Part shown: positions 1 through 8,785 of the stretch, piece after piece | Layout of the letters: each line of letters starts with the position of its first letter | Position numbering within the stretch: the stretch's first letter is position 1 | NCBI GenBank assembly: GCA_903909815.1 | Contig: CAIVXG010000191.1 | Coordinates: 1-54,151 of the forward strand | Length of the DNA stretch: 54,151 bases | Source: an uncultured beta proteobacterium | Lineage (GTDB): Bacteria; Pseudomonadota; Gammaproteobacteria; Burkholderiales; Burkholderiaceae_C | Direction: 5' to 3' | Notes under the pieces: generated by a model | The model's input: the letters and a program-made list of their open reading frames with translations, nothing else | What the model was told of the DNA's origin: nothing | Database searches by the model: none | Made by a program: the position numbers and the translations under genes

Positions 1-119
1 TGCGCCCCGAGTTGCCCACCGCGTCGGTCGGTTCGTCGCAAGCGACCACCGCCGCCGTGGACAACTCTGCACCTTTGGCAATCCGCCTGGAGTCCACTTA
101 AAACTCGGGGGCAAGTTGT

Positions 120-1568
120 TCAAACAACCGGAGCCACTTCTGACACACCGCTGGAATCAATGAAGTGTTCAACAAAGTTGTTGGGTTCCGTCACGGCGTT
201 ACTGGTAAAGGTGGGCTGCGGCAGATCGTTGAGGCCTTCAAAACTGCGACCCTGCAGCAACTCTGTCAGACTGCGTTCCAGCGCCACCTCCAGGCTGGGA
301 TGCGCTCCGAACGAGGCAAACACACCGCCCGTGCGCGGGTTCATCAAGGTGACGCACATCAGCGGGTACACACCACCCAGCGACGCGTCCTTCACCAGCA
401 CCGGAAAGCCTTGCTCTTCCAAGCCTTGAATGCCGGCCAGAATGCCTGGGTATTTGGCGAGCACTTCGGGCGGAACATCCGGCAGGGCGATTTCGCTTTC
501 CAGAATTTCGCGTTTCACCGCTCGCTCGAATATTTCGGACAGACATTGCACCTGAGCTTCGGCCAGCGTATTGCCGGCGCTCATGCCGTTGCTGAGGTAC
601 AGGTTCTCGATCAGGTTGGACGGGAAGTACACCAGCTTGCCGTCGGACTGGCGCACAAAGGGGAGCGAACAGATGCCGCGCTGTACGTTGCCGGAGTTGG
701 TGTCGACCAGATGCGAGCCCCGCAGTTCGCCCTCGGGATCGTAAATCTTGCGGCAGTACGCATCCAGTATTCCAGCCGGCAACACGTCCTTGCGACCGGG
801 CTTGAACCAGCGTTCATTCGGATAATGAACAAACGCGGCGTTGGCGATGTCTTCGCCCCAATACTGAGCGCCATAGAAATGATTGCAATTCAGCCGCTCG
901 ATGAACTCTCCCAGGGCCGACGCCAAAGCGCTTTCCTTGGTCGATCCCTTGCCATTGGTAAAACACATCGGCGAGTGCGCGTCGCGCACATGCAGCGACC
1001 ACACATTCGGTACAAGATTGCGCCACGAAGCGATTTCGATCTTCATGCCCAAGCCCGCCAACACCGCCGACATGTTGGCGATGGTCTGCTCCAGCGGAAG
1101 GTCCTTGCCTGCGATAAAAGTGCTCGCGTCTGAAGCCGGCGTCACGGTCAGCAAGGCCTGGGCATCGGCATCCAGGTTATCAACCTCTTCGATCACAAAT
1201 TCGGGCCCGGCCTGCACCACTTTCTTCACCGTGCAACGCTCGATGGAGCGCAAAATTCCTTGGCGGTCTTTGGCAGAGATGTCCGCCGGCAACTCAACCT
1301 GAATCTTGAAGATCTGCTGATAACGGTTTTCCGGATCGACAATATTGTTCTGCGACAGGCGGATGTTCTCGGTGGGAATATTGCGGGTTGAGCAGTACAG
1401 CTTCACGAAGTAAGCCGCGCACAAGGCCGACGAGGCCAGAAAGTAGTCGAACGGACCCGGCGCCCAGCCATCGCCCTTGTAGCGAATGGGCTGGTCGGCC
1501 ACCACCGTGAAGTCATCGAACTTGGCTTCAAGACGAAGCCTGTCGAGAAAGTTGACCTTAATTTCCAT
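120..1568 (-). CDS. OsmC–YcaO domain protein, C-terminally truncated
   Basis: The protein has 482 residues. Residues 1–135 resemble an OsmC-like fold, and about 150–475 match a YcaO domain, with the ATP-binding stretch CFTNGKGSTKESALASALGE near residue 205 and SNGMSAGNT near 330. In E. coli, YcaO takes part with RimO in beta-methylthiolation of ribosomal protein S12; the OsmC-YcaO fusion of beta/gammaproteobacteria is usually above 700 residues. Here the match stops just after HFIDSSG (around position 147), and eight unrelated residues lead to a stop, so about 240 C-terminal residues are missing. The DNA from 1 to 146 does not continue the family in any frame I could read. This points to an insertion or deletion breakpoint, and the gene is probably inactive. 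The ATG at 1568 gives the natural family N-terminus. Confidence 0.85.
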   Translation of the reverse strand: MEIKVNFLDRLRLEAKFDDFTVVADQPIRYKGDGWAPGPFDYFLASSALCAAYFVKLYCSTRNIPTENIRLSQNNIVDPENRYQQIFKIQVELPADISAKDRQGILRSIERCTVKKVVQAGPEFVIEEVDNLDADAQALLTVTPASDASTFIAGKDLPLEQTIANMSAVLAGLGMKIEIASWRNLVPNVWSLHVRDAHSPMCFTNGKGSTKESALASALGEFIERLNCNHFYGAQYWGEDIANAAFVHYPNERWFKPGRKDVLPAGILDAYCRKIYDPEGELRGSHLVDTNSGNVQRGICSLPFVRQSDGKLVYFPSNLIENLYLSNGMSAGNTLAEAQVQCLSEIFERAVKREILESEIALPDVPPEVLAKYPGILAGIQGLEEQGFPVLVKDASLGGVYPLMCVTLMNPRTGGVFASFGAHPSLEVALERSLTELLQGRSFEGLNDLPQPTFTSNAVTEPNNFVEHFIDSSGVSEVAPVV

Positions 1569-1748
1569 GCGGGAATTCCAAAATAGTGCTCAAGATGATT
1601 TGTCCCGCGGGTCGCCGCCGTCGTTTTTGTCTTGAAACCTGACGGCCGTGCGGGCCAACAGGGGCCATGCGGCCAGCAGGCTGCGAACCAAGGGTCGTTG
1701 ACCTTATCGATCTATCCAGAATTCAAGACATCGGCTTAGCAACTATTC

Positions 1749-1838
1749 CGTCATTGCGAGCGCAGCGTGGCAATCCATGCTCGCCTACCTGTGGTTGGTG
1801 TGGATTGCCGCGTCGCCGGCGCTCCTCGCAATGACGAA
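1749..1838. repeat. Dispersed palindromic element, copy 1
   Basis: The element opens with CGTCATTGCGAGCGCAGCG, continues into GGCAATCCATG, and closes with TGGATTGCCGCG...CTCCTCGCAATGACGA. The arms are inverted repeats of each other. The same arms recur near 11414, 15202, 24275 and 28719. It encodes nothing. Confidence 0.85.
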
Positions 1839-1841
1839 AGT

Positions 1842-2364
1842 GGTTGTCACGCATTTTCGAGCTCTCAATAGGTGCGCAGAAGAAAGGTCGGGGCCCAGGC
1901 GACTATAGACGAGGGTCGGGCGGGATTCATTCCCATGGCAGGTGAAACTTGGGAATTCATGCCAAAGCCTCGTCATTCTTCGCTGGCTGTCACCGAGTAG
2001 AAGGCCATCGATTTCTCAGGCCACCGACGCTGTAGGGTCGGTGGCGGCTGTACAAAATTTCCGGAATCGGACGCTCAAAGCATAGGAAACCAGGGCCCAA
2101 CAACACCTCGCTGAGAAGCGGTAGAGGGCCGTTCGCTACTGGAGCTGGCGGACAGCGGTAAAGTCCGCGACATACCTGCAACCAATTGATTTCACGTCTG
2201 GCTTGAACTCGGAACGTTGCAGTGCGTCAATGGCTGAGGAATTGAAAACATCGTAAGGGTGCGAAGCTGCCACGGCAATCTCTTGCGCCCACCGTGTACC
2301 TTGAGTGAGTCAAGGGCAGAGATCGGAAGGCTTTCGACCGAGTCATATGGATTTGGCATACGCT
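1842..2364. other. Intergenic stretch without a recognisable gene
   Basis: Only short ORFs without recognisable similarity occur here. I see no RNA gene and no convincing promoter. The segment lies between the OsmC-YcaO gene, which reads away from it, and the 3' end of the desulfhydrase gene. Confidence 0.5.
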
Positions 2365-2400
2365 CAAAATTGCACAAGCATGAGCTCTTGTGCAATTTTG
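2365..2400. repeat. Perfect 14-bp inverted repeat (terminator- or operator-like)
   Basis: CAAAATTGCACAAG (2365–2378) and CTTGTGCAATTTTG (2387–2400) are perfect inverted repeats around an 8-base spacer. Both ends are AT-rich, so either strand would give a hairpin followed by a short T-run. It lies about 120 bases beyond the desulfhydrase stop, where it could act as an intrinsic terminator for that gene. Its symmetry also fits a regulator site. Confidence 0.55.
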
Positions 2401-2510
2401 TGTTGTCATTGTCAGGCGTCCGCTGGGCGGCACCTGGGCCGCAGCCGGCGGCGGTGAACGCACCGGCTTCTATGCCCACGGCCTTTGCCAGACCGTGAAC
2501 GGCGTGAAGC

Positions 2511-2531
2511 CCGGCCTGAATGTCAGGCCGG
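2511..2531. other. 9-bp stem-loop overlapping the desulfhydrase stop codon
   Basis: CCGGCCTGA (2511–2519) pairs with TCAGGCCGG (2523–2531) across a 3-base loop. The TGA stop of the minus-strand gene lies inside the stem. No U-run follows, so it is more likely a 3'-end stabilising hairpin than an intrinsic terminator. Confidence 0.5.
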
Positions 2532-3560
2532 CAGTTCGACCTGACCCAGCACCTCGCGCTCGTACTGATGCAGCGCGGGCAGGCCGCCGGTGTGGAGAAA
2601 GAGCAGGTTCTCGTCTGGTTTGAATTGACCCTGGCGCGCCAGGCCGATGAGTCCGGCCATGGCCTTGCCGGTGTACACCGGGTCCAGCAGAATGCCCTCG
2701 GTGCGCGCCAGCAACTGCACGGCTTCGACCATGCGCGCATTCGGCACCGAATACTTGGGCTGCCAGTAGCCGCCCACCGTGACCACGCTCTCGCGCGGCA
2801 CCACCAGGTCCAAGCCCAGCAGATCGGCCACGGCCTGCGCCTCCTTGTGCACCAGCGGCTCCTGATCGGCCGGGTCGCGGCTCACGCCGATGCCAAGGAT
2901 CGGGATCGCGATGCGGTTGCCCAGAAAGCCCGCCAGCAGGCCGCCGTGCGTGCCGGAACTGCCCGAACCGAGAACGACGCGGTCGATCTGCACGCCCTGC
3001 TCAAAAAACTGCTGCTGCAACTCCTGCGCGCAGGCGACATAGCCCAGGCCGCCAAGCGCGTTAGAGCCGCCGCCGGGGACGATGTAGCCCTTGCGGCCCG
3101 CCGCCATGAGCTCGTCAGCCACCTGCTGCATCGCCTGGGCCACGTTGGAGCCACCGGGCACGACCGTGATCGCCTCCACCCCAAGTAGCCGAAACAGGAA
3201 ATGGTTGCCGCCGGCATCTTCCTTGAAACTGTGGGGTACGCGCTCCTCGATCACGAAGCGGCATTTCAAGCCTTCCTTCACCGCTGCGGCCAGAGTGATG
3301 CGGCAATGATTGGACTGCGGCGCACCACAGGTGATGAGCGTGTCGGCACCCTGCGCCAGGGCGTCGGCCACCAGAAACTCCAGCTTGCGGGTCTTGTTGC
3401 CGCCGGGAAAAAGCCCCAGCATGTCGTCGCGCTTAATCCAGATGTTGGGACCTCGTCCTCCCGGTGTCAGGGCCGCCAAAGCCTGCGTGAAATGCGGCAG
3501 AAATTCCAGCGGCGTGGGGCCGGCGCTGTAACGGCGACGGGGAAAGCGTGACAGATCCAT
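2523..3560 (-). CDS. dcyD: D-cysteine desulfhydrase / cysteate sulfo-lyase family PLP enzyme
   Basis: This 345-residue protein is a fold-type II PLP enzyme of the ACC deaminase/D-cysteine desulfhydrase family. Family members split D-cysteine into pyruvate, sulfide and ammonia; the close relative CuyA splits L-cysteate into pyruvate, sulfite and ammonia. The PLP lysine lies in [10 protein letters not shown] near residue 47, SNHCR near 75, and a glycine-rich phosphate loop SGSSGTHGG near 190. An in-frame TTG lies further upstream at 3596, but the ATG at 3560 begins the conserved MDLSRFPRR and is preferred. The sulfur-related neighbours fit a role in releasing sulfur from amino acids. Substrate choice between D-cysteine and cysteate cannot be settled from sequence. 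Confidence 0.85.
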   Translation of the reverse strand: MDLSRFPRRRYSAGPTPLEFLPHFTQALAALTPGGRGPNIWIKRDDMLGLFPGGNKTRKLEFLVADALAQGADTLITCGAPQSNHCRITLAAAVKEGLKCRFVIEERVPHSFKEDAGGNHFLFRLLGVEAITVVPGGSNVAQAMQQVADELMAAGRKGYIVPGGGSNALGGLGYVACAQELQQQFFEQGVQIDRVVLGSGSSGTHGGLLAGFLGNRIAIPILGIGVSRDPADQEPLVHKEAQAVADLLGLDLVVPRESVVTVGGYWQPKYSVPNARMVEAVQLLARTEGILLDPVYTGKAMAGLIGLARQGQFKPDENLLFLHTGGLPALHQYEREVLGQVELPA

Positions 3561-3747
3561 GGGGCAAGTCTTTCGGTGAATGGATGGGGAATTCAAACGG
3601 GCTCAATGCGCTCGCCTCTCAAAGACAAAAGAAGCCATGGCGTTGCGCCCCCCCATCGTAAAGGATGCACGCACCGCGATGCCCAGCGCCGCTATCGCTG
3701 GTACCGGCCAACGCTTTGCAGAACCTGCCTGTGACAGACCAAATCGC

Positions 3748-3815
3748 CATAGATGTTTTTGGTATTTGGAAACCAGCTTTCTGTCGTTTGAAATTTTGCG
3801 GTGCCCCTTTAGAGT
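3748..3815 (+). promoter_or_regulatory. Sulfur-type promoter, copy A (orphaned)
   Basis: CATAGATGTTT (3748–3758) lies 40 bases before a -35 TTGAAA (3788–3793), then a 16-base spacer and -10 TAGAGT (3810–3815). The same layout, CATAGATGTTT, the 40-base distance and the TTC[A/T]GTCGTTTG block (3779–3790 here), recurs at 7311–7378 ahead of the monooxygenase gene. AT-rich boxes upstream of -35 are typical of CysB/SsuR-family activators. Here the promoter runs straight into a truncated cysteine desulfurase remnant. Confidence 0.6.
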
Positions 3816-3830
3816 CCCTGCTGCCGCCCA

Positions 3831-3983
3831 CGAGACACCGGTCTCCAGTGCGCCCAGCCCATCCTGCGGCGCATGGGCCTGGAGACCATGGTGCGTCCGT
3901 CGCTGGCGTTCTGCAACAGCTGCGAAGAAGTGGACCGCATGATTGCGGTGGTGCGACGCCTGAGCGCGGCGCGTCCGGGGTGA
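3831..3983 (+). pseudogene. 3' remnant of a SufS-type cysteine desulfurase
   Basis: In frame up to the TGA at 3981–3983, the last ~50 codons read RDTGLQCAQPILRRMG, then METMVRPSLAF-like sequence (actual residues LETMVRPSLAF) and CEEVDRM. That is the C-terminal end of SufS-type class V aminotransferases, including the active-site-loop region equivalent to RxGxxCAQP. An in-frame TAG at 3810, no start codon, and loss of roughly the first 350 residues make it a dead stub. Some desulfurases of this type are cargo of family-2 encapsulins induced by sulfur starvation, but nothing here shows which subtype it was. The segment 3984–4131 that follows holds no gene. Confidence 0.75.
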
Positions 3984-4131
3984 CGGCCGAGTGCGGGTCG
4001 GTGATGACGTCGGCGATCCTGCTCCATGAGGGAGTGCGATCGTCCTGGCTTTTATTCTCTGGGGTCAATTTCGCAGGCGGTTTTGAAACCAAAAACTTGC
4101 CTAGAATGCAGTTATCGTCAAAGGAAGAACC

Positions 4132-5202
4132 ATGCTTTTTGAACCCTTCACAGCCCGCCATTTGCAGCTTTCCAACCGAGCCGTGATGGCGCCCATGACG
4201 CGCAGTCGGGCCGTGGCTTCGAACACGCCCAACGCGCTCATGGCCGAGTACTACGCCCAGCGCGCAAGCGCCGGTCTGATCGTGACCGAAGGTGCTTCGC
4301 CTTCCCCCAACGGCCTGGGCTATGCGCGCATTCCGGGCCTGTTCAATGCGCAGCAGGCGCGCGGCTGGAAACTCGTCACCGACGCCGTTCATGCCCAGGG
4401 CGGCAAGATCGTGGTGCAACTCATGCATGCAGGTCGCGTGGCCCACGTCGCCAATCTGCCGGTTGGCGCCGAGGTGGTGGGGCCGTGCGCTGCGGCGCTG
4501 CCAGGCGAGATGTACACCGACGCCCAGGGCATGCAGGCGCACAGCGCGCCGCGCGTCATGACAGAGGGCGACATCGCTCACGCCGTTGCCGAGTACGCGC
4601 AGTCGTCAGCGCTGGCGATCGAAGCGGGTTTTGACGGGGTCGAACTGCACGCGGCGAACGGCTACCTGATCGAGCAGTTCCTCAATCCGAACGTGAATCA
4701 GCGCCTTGATGGTTACGGCGCCAGCATCGAAGGGCGCAACCGGTTCGCACTGGAAGTCGCGCGCGCCGCATCGACGGCGATCGGGGCCGAGCGCGTCGGC
4801 ATCCGCCTGTCGCCCTATGGCGTTTTCAACGGCACCGGCGCGTTTGCGGATGTGCAGGCACAGTATCTGGAGCTGGTGCATGCACTGTCGGCGCTGGGGT
4901 TGTTGTACCTGCACCTGCTGGACCACAGCGCCATGGGCGCGCCGCCGGTGCCGGCCGAACTCAAGGCGTTGCTGCGCACGGCGTTCGACGGCCCGTTCAT
5001 CCTCGCCGGCGGCTTTGATAGCGCCAGCGCAGAGGCGGCATTGGCTGAGGGCCAGGCCGATCTGATCGCCTTTGGTCGTCCCTTCCTTGCCAACCCGGAT
5101 CTGGTGCAGCGTCTGCGCAGCCATGCGGCCCTGAACGAGCCCGACATGTCCACCTTTTATACGCCCGGCGCCAAAGGCTACACCGACTACACGGCACTAT
5201 GA
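4132..5202 (+). CDS. Old yellow enzyme family alkene reductase
   Basis: This 356-residue TIM-barrel flavoprotein belongs to the NemA/OYE family: FMN-bound, NAD(P)H-dependent reduction of activated C=C bonds, N-ethylmaleimide or nitro compounds in the cytoplasm. Visible features are the N-terminal NRAVMAPMTRSRA, QLMHAGR near residue 100, the substrate-binding His/Asn pair in ELHAANGYLIEQF near 175, NPNVNQRLDGYG just after, and the phosphate-binding FGRPFLANPDL near 325. GGAAGA precedes the ATG at 4132 with normal spacing. Its stop overlaps the start of the lipocalin gene by ATGA, so the two are translationally coupled. The exact substrate is unknown. Confidence 0.92.
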   Translation: MLFEPFTARHLQLSNRAVMAPMTRSRAVASNTPNALMAEYYAQRASAGLIVTEGASPSPNGLGYARIPGLFNAQQARGWKLVTDAVHAQGGKIVVQLMHAGRVAHVANLPVGAEVVGPCAAALPGEMYTDAQGMQAHSAPRVMTEGDIAHAVAEYAQSSALAIEAGFDGVELHAANGYLIEQFLNPNVNQRLDGYGASIEGRNRFALEVARAASTAIGAERVGIRLSPYGVFNGTGAFADVQAQYLELVHALSALGLLYLHLLDHSAMGAPPVPAELKALLRTAFDGPFILAGGFDSASAEAALAEGQADLIAFGRPFLANPDLVQRLRSHAALNEPDMSTFYTPGAKGYTDYTAL

Positions 5203-5729
5203 AAGGCAGGTGGCGTTTTGCAGCGCTGTTGCTGTTCAGCCTCTGGGCGCCAGCCTGGTCCCAGACGCCAGTGGCGAGCGTGCCGGCCGTGGATCTAGCG
5301 CGCTACAGCGGGAAGTGGTTCGAGATTGCCAGCTTTCCGATGTTCTTCCAGCGCAACTGCGTGGCCGACACGACGGCGCAATACGCGCCCGCGCCCGACG
5401 GCAGCATCACGGTGCACAACCGTTGCCGCACCAAGGATGGCTTTGACGATGCCACAGGCAAGGCCACGGTGGTCGAAAGCTTTGGCAACAGCCGCCTCAA
5501 GGTCTCTTTCTTCTGGCCGTTCAAGGGCGACTATTGGGTGCTGGGCCTGGACCCGCAGTACCGCTGGGCGGTGGTGGGCAACCCGAATCGCGACTACCTA
5601 TGGGTGTTGTCGCGCACGCCTCAGTTGGGCAAAGCGATGCTGGAGGACGCGCTGGCGGCGGCGCGCGCCCAGGGTTTCGACCTGAACCGATTGCACTACA
5701 CGCCCCAGGCCACGGCCGTCAGCCCCTGA
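5199..5729 (+). CDS. Bacterial lipocalin (Blc-like), periplasmic
   Basis: This 176-residue protein has a Sec signal peptide (MKGRWRFAALLLFSLWAPAWSQ) cut after about residue 21. The lipocalin signature GKWFEIASFP follows near residue 37, with RNCVADTTAQY and the later WVLGLDPQYRWAVVGNP strand pair typical of Blc/apolipoprotein D. E. coli Blc is an outer-membrane lipoprotein, but this protein lacks a lipobox cysteine, so it should be free in the periplasm. Lipocalins bind lysophospholipids or other hydrophobic ligands. It overlaps the alkene reductase gene by 4 bases; the pairing may reflect handling of reactive lipids, which is inference. Confidence 0.9.
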   Translation: MKGRWRFAALLLFSLWAPAWSQTPVASVPAVDLARYSGKWFEIASFPMFFQRNCVADTTAQYAPAPDGSITVHNRCRTKDGFDDATGKATVVESFGNSRLKVSFFWPFKGDYWVLGLDPQYRWAVVGNPNRDYLWVLSRTPQLGKAMLEDALAAARAQGFDLNRLHYTPQATAVSP

Positions 5730-5731
5730 GT

Positions 5732-5770
5732 GCAAGGCCGCACCGCCGCGGCCTTGCGTTCAGTCTGTTT
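5732..5770 (+). terminator. Intrinsic terminator of the reductase–lipocalin operon
   Basis: GCAAGGCCGC (5732–5741) pairs perfectly with GCGGCCTTGC (5748–5757) around a 6-base loop, followed by GTTCAGTCTGTTTTT. It sits between two convergent genes, immediately next to the photolyase stop codon. Confidence 0.8.
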
Positions 5771-7211
5771 TTGGACGTTTCACCACGGCATAGCGTTGCA
5801 GCGTGCGCAGTCGAGCGGCGTCATGGTCCACCAGCGGCGCGGGCGTGTCGCGCCCGATGACGACGCCGCAGTCAAGCTGCTGCGCCGCGCTCATGCGCCA
5901 GGGAGCATGGATGAACTTGTCCGGCACGGCCGCCAGCTCGGGCAGATAGCGCCGGATGAAACGGCCCTCTTGGTCAAAGCGCTCGGATTGGCTCACGGGA
6001 TTGAAGATGCGGAAGTAGGGCTGGGCATCGCAACCGCTGGACGCCGCCCACTGCCAGCCACCGTTGTTGGCCGACAGGTCAAAGTCGTTCAGTTGGGCGC
6101 AAAAATAGGCCTCGCCGCGGCGCCAGTCGAGCCCCAGGTCCTTGCTCAAGAAAGAGGCCACCACCATGCGCAGGCGGTTGTGCATGTAGCCGCTCAGATT
6201 CAACTGCCGCATCGCCGCGTCCACCAGCGGGTAGCCAGTGCGACCGTCGCACCAGGCCTGAAACCATGCGTCGGCCTGATCTCCCTGCTCCCAGACGATG
6301 GCGTCGTAGGCGGACTTGAAAGCGGAACTCACAACCTGCGGGAAGTGATCCAGGATCATGAAATAGAAATCGCGCCACACCAGTTCCGAGAGCCAGACCG
6401 AGGCGCCAGGGTCGCCCGCCATGGCTCCCTGCGACAGCGCCAGTGACACCAGTTGCCGGATCGACACCGTGCCAAAGCGCAGATGCACCGACAGGTACGA
6501 CACGCCCTTGATCGATGGAAAGTCGCGCTGCGCCTGATAGCCGCCCATGCGTGGGCTGAAATCGGCGAGCAGTCGCTGCGCGCCTGCCATGCCCGGGCCT
6601 ATGCCCAGCTCGCGCAGGTTGGTGGGCGCAAAACCGATCTGCTCCAGCGTGGGAACGCCCTTGGCATGAACGCTGCCGACCAGTTGCCCGGCCGAGCCAG
6701 CCTGCGCTGCGCAGTCCTGTGCGCGCAAGCGCTTGCACCAGTTGTTCTTGTAGGGGGTGAAGACGGTGTAGGGCTGGCCGGAGAGCGTCAGCACCTCGTT
6801 GCCATCGAAGATCACCTGGTCCTTGAACGACTCAAAACGCCTGCCGCTGGCTTCCAAGGCACGCTCCACGACCGCATCGCGCGCCTTGGCCTGAGGCTCG
6901 TAGTCGCGGTTGGTGAAAACCGCGTCCACGCCCAGATCGTGGGCAAGCCGCGGGATGTCGAGTTCCGCCAGGCCGTGGCGCACGATCAGCGCGCCGCCGC
7001 GTTGGCGCAGCGCCAGGTCGAGTTCGACCAGGGATTCGCGAATGAACTCGACGCGCCGGTCGCTGCGTGACGGCAAGTGCTCCAGGATGCCGCTGTCAAA
7101 CAAAAAGGCGCAGTGAACGCGGCGGGCGCGACTCAAGGCCTGGCACAGAGCCGCGTGATCGGTGTCGCGCAGATCGCGCCGAAACCAGACGAGGACGGAG
7201 TCGAACATCAT
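5760..7211 (-). CDS. phrB: Deoxyribodipyrimidine photolyase (class I CPD photolyase)
   Basis: This 483-residue flavoprotein uses blue light to split cyclobutane pyrimidine dimers. The N-terminal antenna domain starts with VLVWFRRDLRDTDHAAL (residues 6–22). The FAD-binding helical domain contains LSVHLRFGTVSIRQ near 240, WRDFYF near 285, and the late signature TGYPLVDAAMRQL, MHNRLRM and NGGWQWAASSGCDAQPYFRIFNP (split here by commas only in the first part) around residues 345–415. The tryptophans of the electron-transfer chain lie in these last two blocks. The ATG at 7211 has a GAGG eight bases upstream; the next codon is also ATG. Promoters for this gene and the divergent monooxygenase share 7212–7414. 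Confidence 0.95.
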   Translation of the reverse strand: MMFDSVLVWFRRDLRDTDHAALCQALSRARRVHCAFLFDSGILEHLPSRSDRRVEFIRESLVELDLALRQRGGALIVRHGLAELDIPRLAHDLGVDAVFTNRDYEPQAKARDAVVERALEASGRRFESFKDQVIFDGNEVLTLSGQPYTVFTPYKNNWCKRLRAQDCAAQAGSAGQLVGSVHAKGVPTLEQIGFAPTNLRELGIGPGMAGAQRLLADFSPRMGGYQAQRDFPSIKGVSYLSVHLRFGTVSIRQLVSLALSQGAMAGDPGASVWLSELVWRDFYFMILDHFPQVVSSAFKSAYDAIVWEQGDQADAWFQAWCDGRTGYPLVDAAMRQLNLSGYMHNRLRMVVASFLSKDLGLDWRRGEAYFCAQLNDFDLSANNGGWQWAASSGCDAQPYFRIFNPVSQSERFDQEGRFIRRYLPELAAVPDKFIHAPWRMSAAQQLDCGVVIGRDTPAPLVDHDAARLRTLQRYAVVKRPKTD

Positions 7212-7310
7212 GGGGCGCCCTCTGTGAATACGTTGCGAAATGCCGAATCAGTGATTATCTCCATCCCGTTGCCCCGGCACCCGGAGGGACTGAATGCCGC
7301 GCTCCCCGGG

Positions 7311-7378
7311 CATAGATGTTTGCGCTCTTAAGAATCTACTTTTCAGTCGTTTGAGTTTTCCACTCAGGCCCTTAGAGT
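7311..7378 (+). promoter_or_regulatory. Sulfur-type promoter, copy B, for the monooxygenase–metY operon
   Basis: CATAGATGTTT (7311–7321) lies 40 bases before -35 TTGAGT (7351–7356), a 16-base spacer, and -10 TAGAGT (7373–7378). TTCAGTCGTTTG (7342–7353) overlaps the -35 and is identical to the block at 11648–11659 and one base from the block at 3779–3790. The predicted start near 7385 leaves a leader of about 30 bases before the ATG at 7415. Confidence 0.65.
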
Positions 7379-7414
7379 CCGTTGCTCCAACGCTCAAAGG
7401 CCAACAGAAACCTC

Positions 7415-8785
7415 ATGACACAACCCAAAAGACAACTCCATCTCGGCGCCTTTTTGCAGGGCGTGGGCCACCATCTGGCGGCGTGGCGGCATCCGGACGT
7501 GGACCCGGCCGGTGCCGTGCAGTTGAGTCACTTCAAGAACCTGGCGCGCATCGCCGAGGCAGCCAAATTCGACGCCATCTTCTTTGCCGACAACGTGGGC
7601 TTGCCCGACGCGCCGCCAGAGGTTCAGACCAAGGCGGCGCTGCCGTATTACTTCGAGCCGCTGTTGCTGCTGTCGGCGCTGGCGGGCGTGACGCAGCGCA
7701 TCGGTCTGGTGGCCACGGTCTCCAGCACCTATCTGCCGCCCTACCATCTGGCGCGCAAGTTCGCCACGCTGGACCAGATCAGCGGTGGCCGCGCGGGCTG
7801 GAACCTGGTGACCTCGGGCTCGGATTTCGAGGCGCGCAACTTCGGTCTGGACCAGCAAATTGCACATGCCTCGCGCTACGAGAGGGCGCGCGAATACGTG
7901 GACGTGGTCAAGGGCTTGTGGGACAGTTGGGAGGACGATCCCTACCTGTTCGACCAGACCGGTGGCCGCTTCTACGACACGAGCAAATTGCATCGCCTGG
8001 CGCATCAGGGAACGCATTACTCGGTGCACGGCGCGCTGCAGACCGAGCGTCCGGTGCAGGGCTACCCGGTGTTAGTTCAGGCGGGTTCTTCCGGCGACGG
8101 GCAGGACCTCGCCGCTGCCACCGCCGAGTTGGTGTTCACGGCCCAGCAGACGGTGGAAGACGCACGCAGCTTTTACAGCAGCCTCAAGGGCCGTTTGTCA
8201 CGCTTTGATCGCAGCCCGGATTCGGTCAAGGTGTTGCCGGGTATTTCGCCCGTGATCGGCCGCACCGAACAAGAAGCCCAGGAAAAGTATGAAGAGCTGC
8301 ACGCGCTGATCGACCCGGCCATCGGGCTGGGACTGATTTCAGGCTTTCTCGGTGGCTTCGATTTCTCGCCCTATCCGCTGGATGGCCCGGTGCCGGAGCT
8401 GCCCAAGACCGAGGGCTGGCAAAGCCGTCAGGACCTCTTCATTTCGCTGGCGCGCCGAGAGAATTTGACGGTGCGCCAGTTGTACCAGCGCATCGCCTCG
8501 GCCCGCGGTCACCTGACCGTGGTCGGTACGGCGGAGTCGATTGCCGACCAGATGGAGCACTGGTTCAACACTGGTGCTGCCGACGGCTTCAACGTGATGG
8601 CGCCGACGCTGCCGCACGGCCTGACCGAGTTCGCGCAAACCGTGATCCCCGAGCTCCAACGTCGCGGCCTGTTCCGCACCGAATACACGGGCAGCACGCT
8701 GCGCGAGCACCTCGGTCTGGAGCGGCCCGCGCATCCCTCATCCGTTTCTCAACCCATCAACCTCAAGGAAGCAAGTTATGTCTGA
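7415..8785 (+). CDS. FMN-dependent monooxygenase, NtaA/SnaA/DszA family
   Basis: This 456-residue protein belongs to the bacterial luciferase-like group typified by nitrilotriacetate monooxygenase (NtaA), SnaA and dibenzothiophene-sulfone monooxygenase (DszA), two-component enzymes fed with reduced FMN by a separate reductase. Visible family blocks are LHLGAFLQGVGHH at the N-terminus, FDAIFFADNVG near 55, QRIGLVATVSSTY near 105, HLARKFATLDQISGGRAGWN near 125, and QAGSSGDGQDLAA near 220. It overlaps metY by 8 bases and is preceded by the sulfur-type promoter, so a role in freeing sulfur from an organosulfur compound is likely; the substrate is unknown. An upstream TTG (7382) is in frame, but the ATG at 7415 gives the family N-terminus. 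No flavin reductase gene is adjacent. Confidence 0.88.
   Translation: MTQPKRQLHLGAFLQGVGHHLAAWRHPDVDPAGAVQLSHFKNLARIAEAAKFDAIFFADNVGLPDAPPEVQTKAALPYYFEPLLLLSALAGVTQRIGLVATVSSTYLPPYHLARKFATLDQISGGRAGWNLVTSGSDFEARNFGLDQQIAHASRYERAREYVDVVKGLWDSWEDDPYLFDQTGGRFYDTSKLHRLAHQGTHYSVHGALQTERPVQGYPVLVQAGSSGDGQDLAAATAELVFTAQQTVEDARSFYSSLKGRLSRFDRSPDSVKVLPGISPVIGRTEQEAQEKYEELHALIDPAIGLGLISGFLGGFDFSPYPLDGPVPELPKTEGWQSRQDLFISLARRENLTVRQLYQRIASARGHLTVVGTAESIADQMEHWFNTGAADGFNVMAPTLPHGLTEFAQTVIPELQRRGLFRTEYTGSTLREHLGLERPAHPSSVSQPINLKEASYV

Noticed and set aside
2405-2520. Possible remnant of a periplasmic transporter gene on the plus strand (GGGERTGFYAHGLCQTVNG)
   Set aside because: The stretch looks protein-like but is too short, has no start and no firm family match.
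4080-4131. TTGAAA and TAGAAT as a promoter for the alkene reductase gene
   Set aside because: The spacing is only 13 bases, too short for a normal sigma-70 promoter; no better pair was found.
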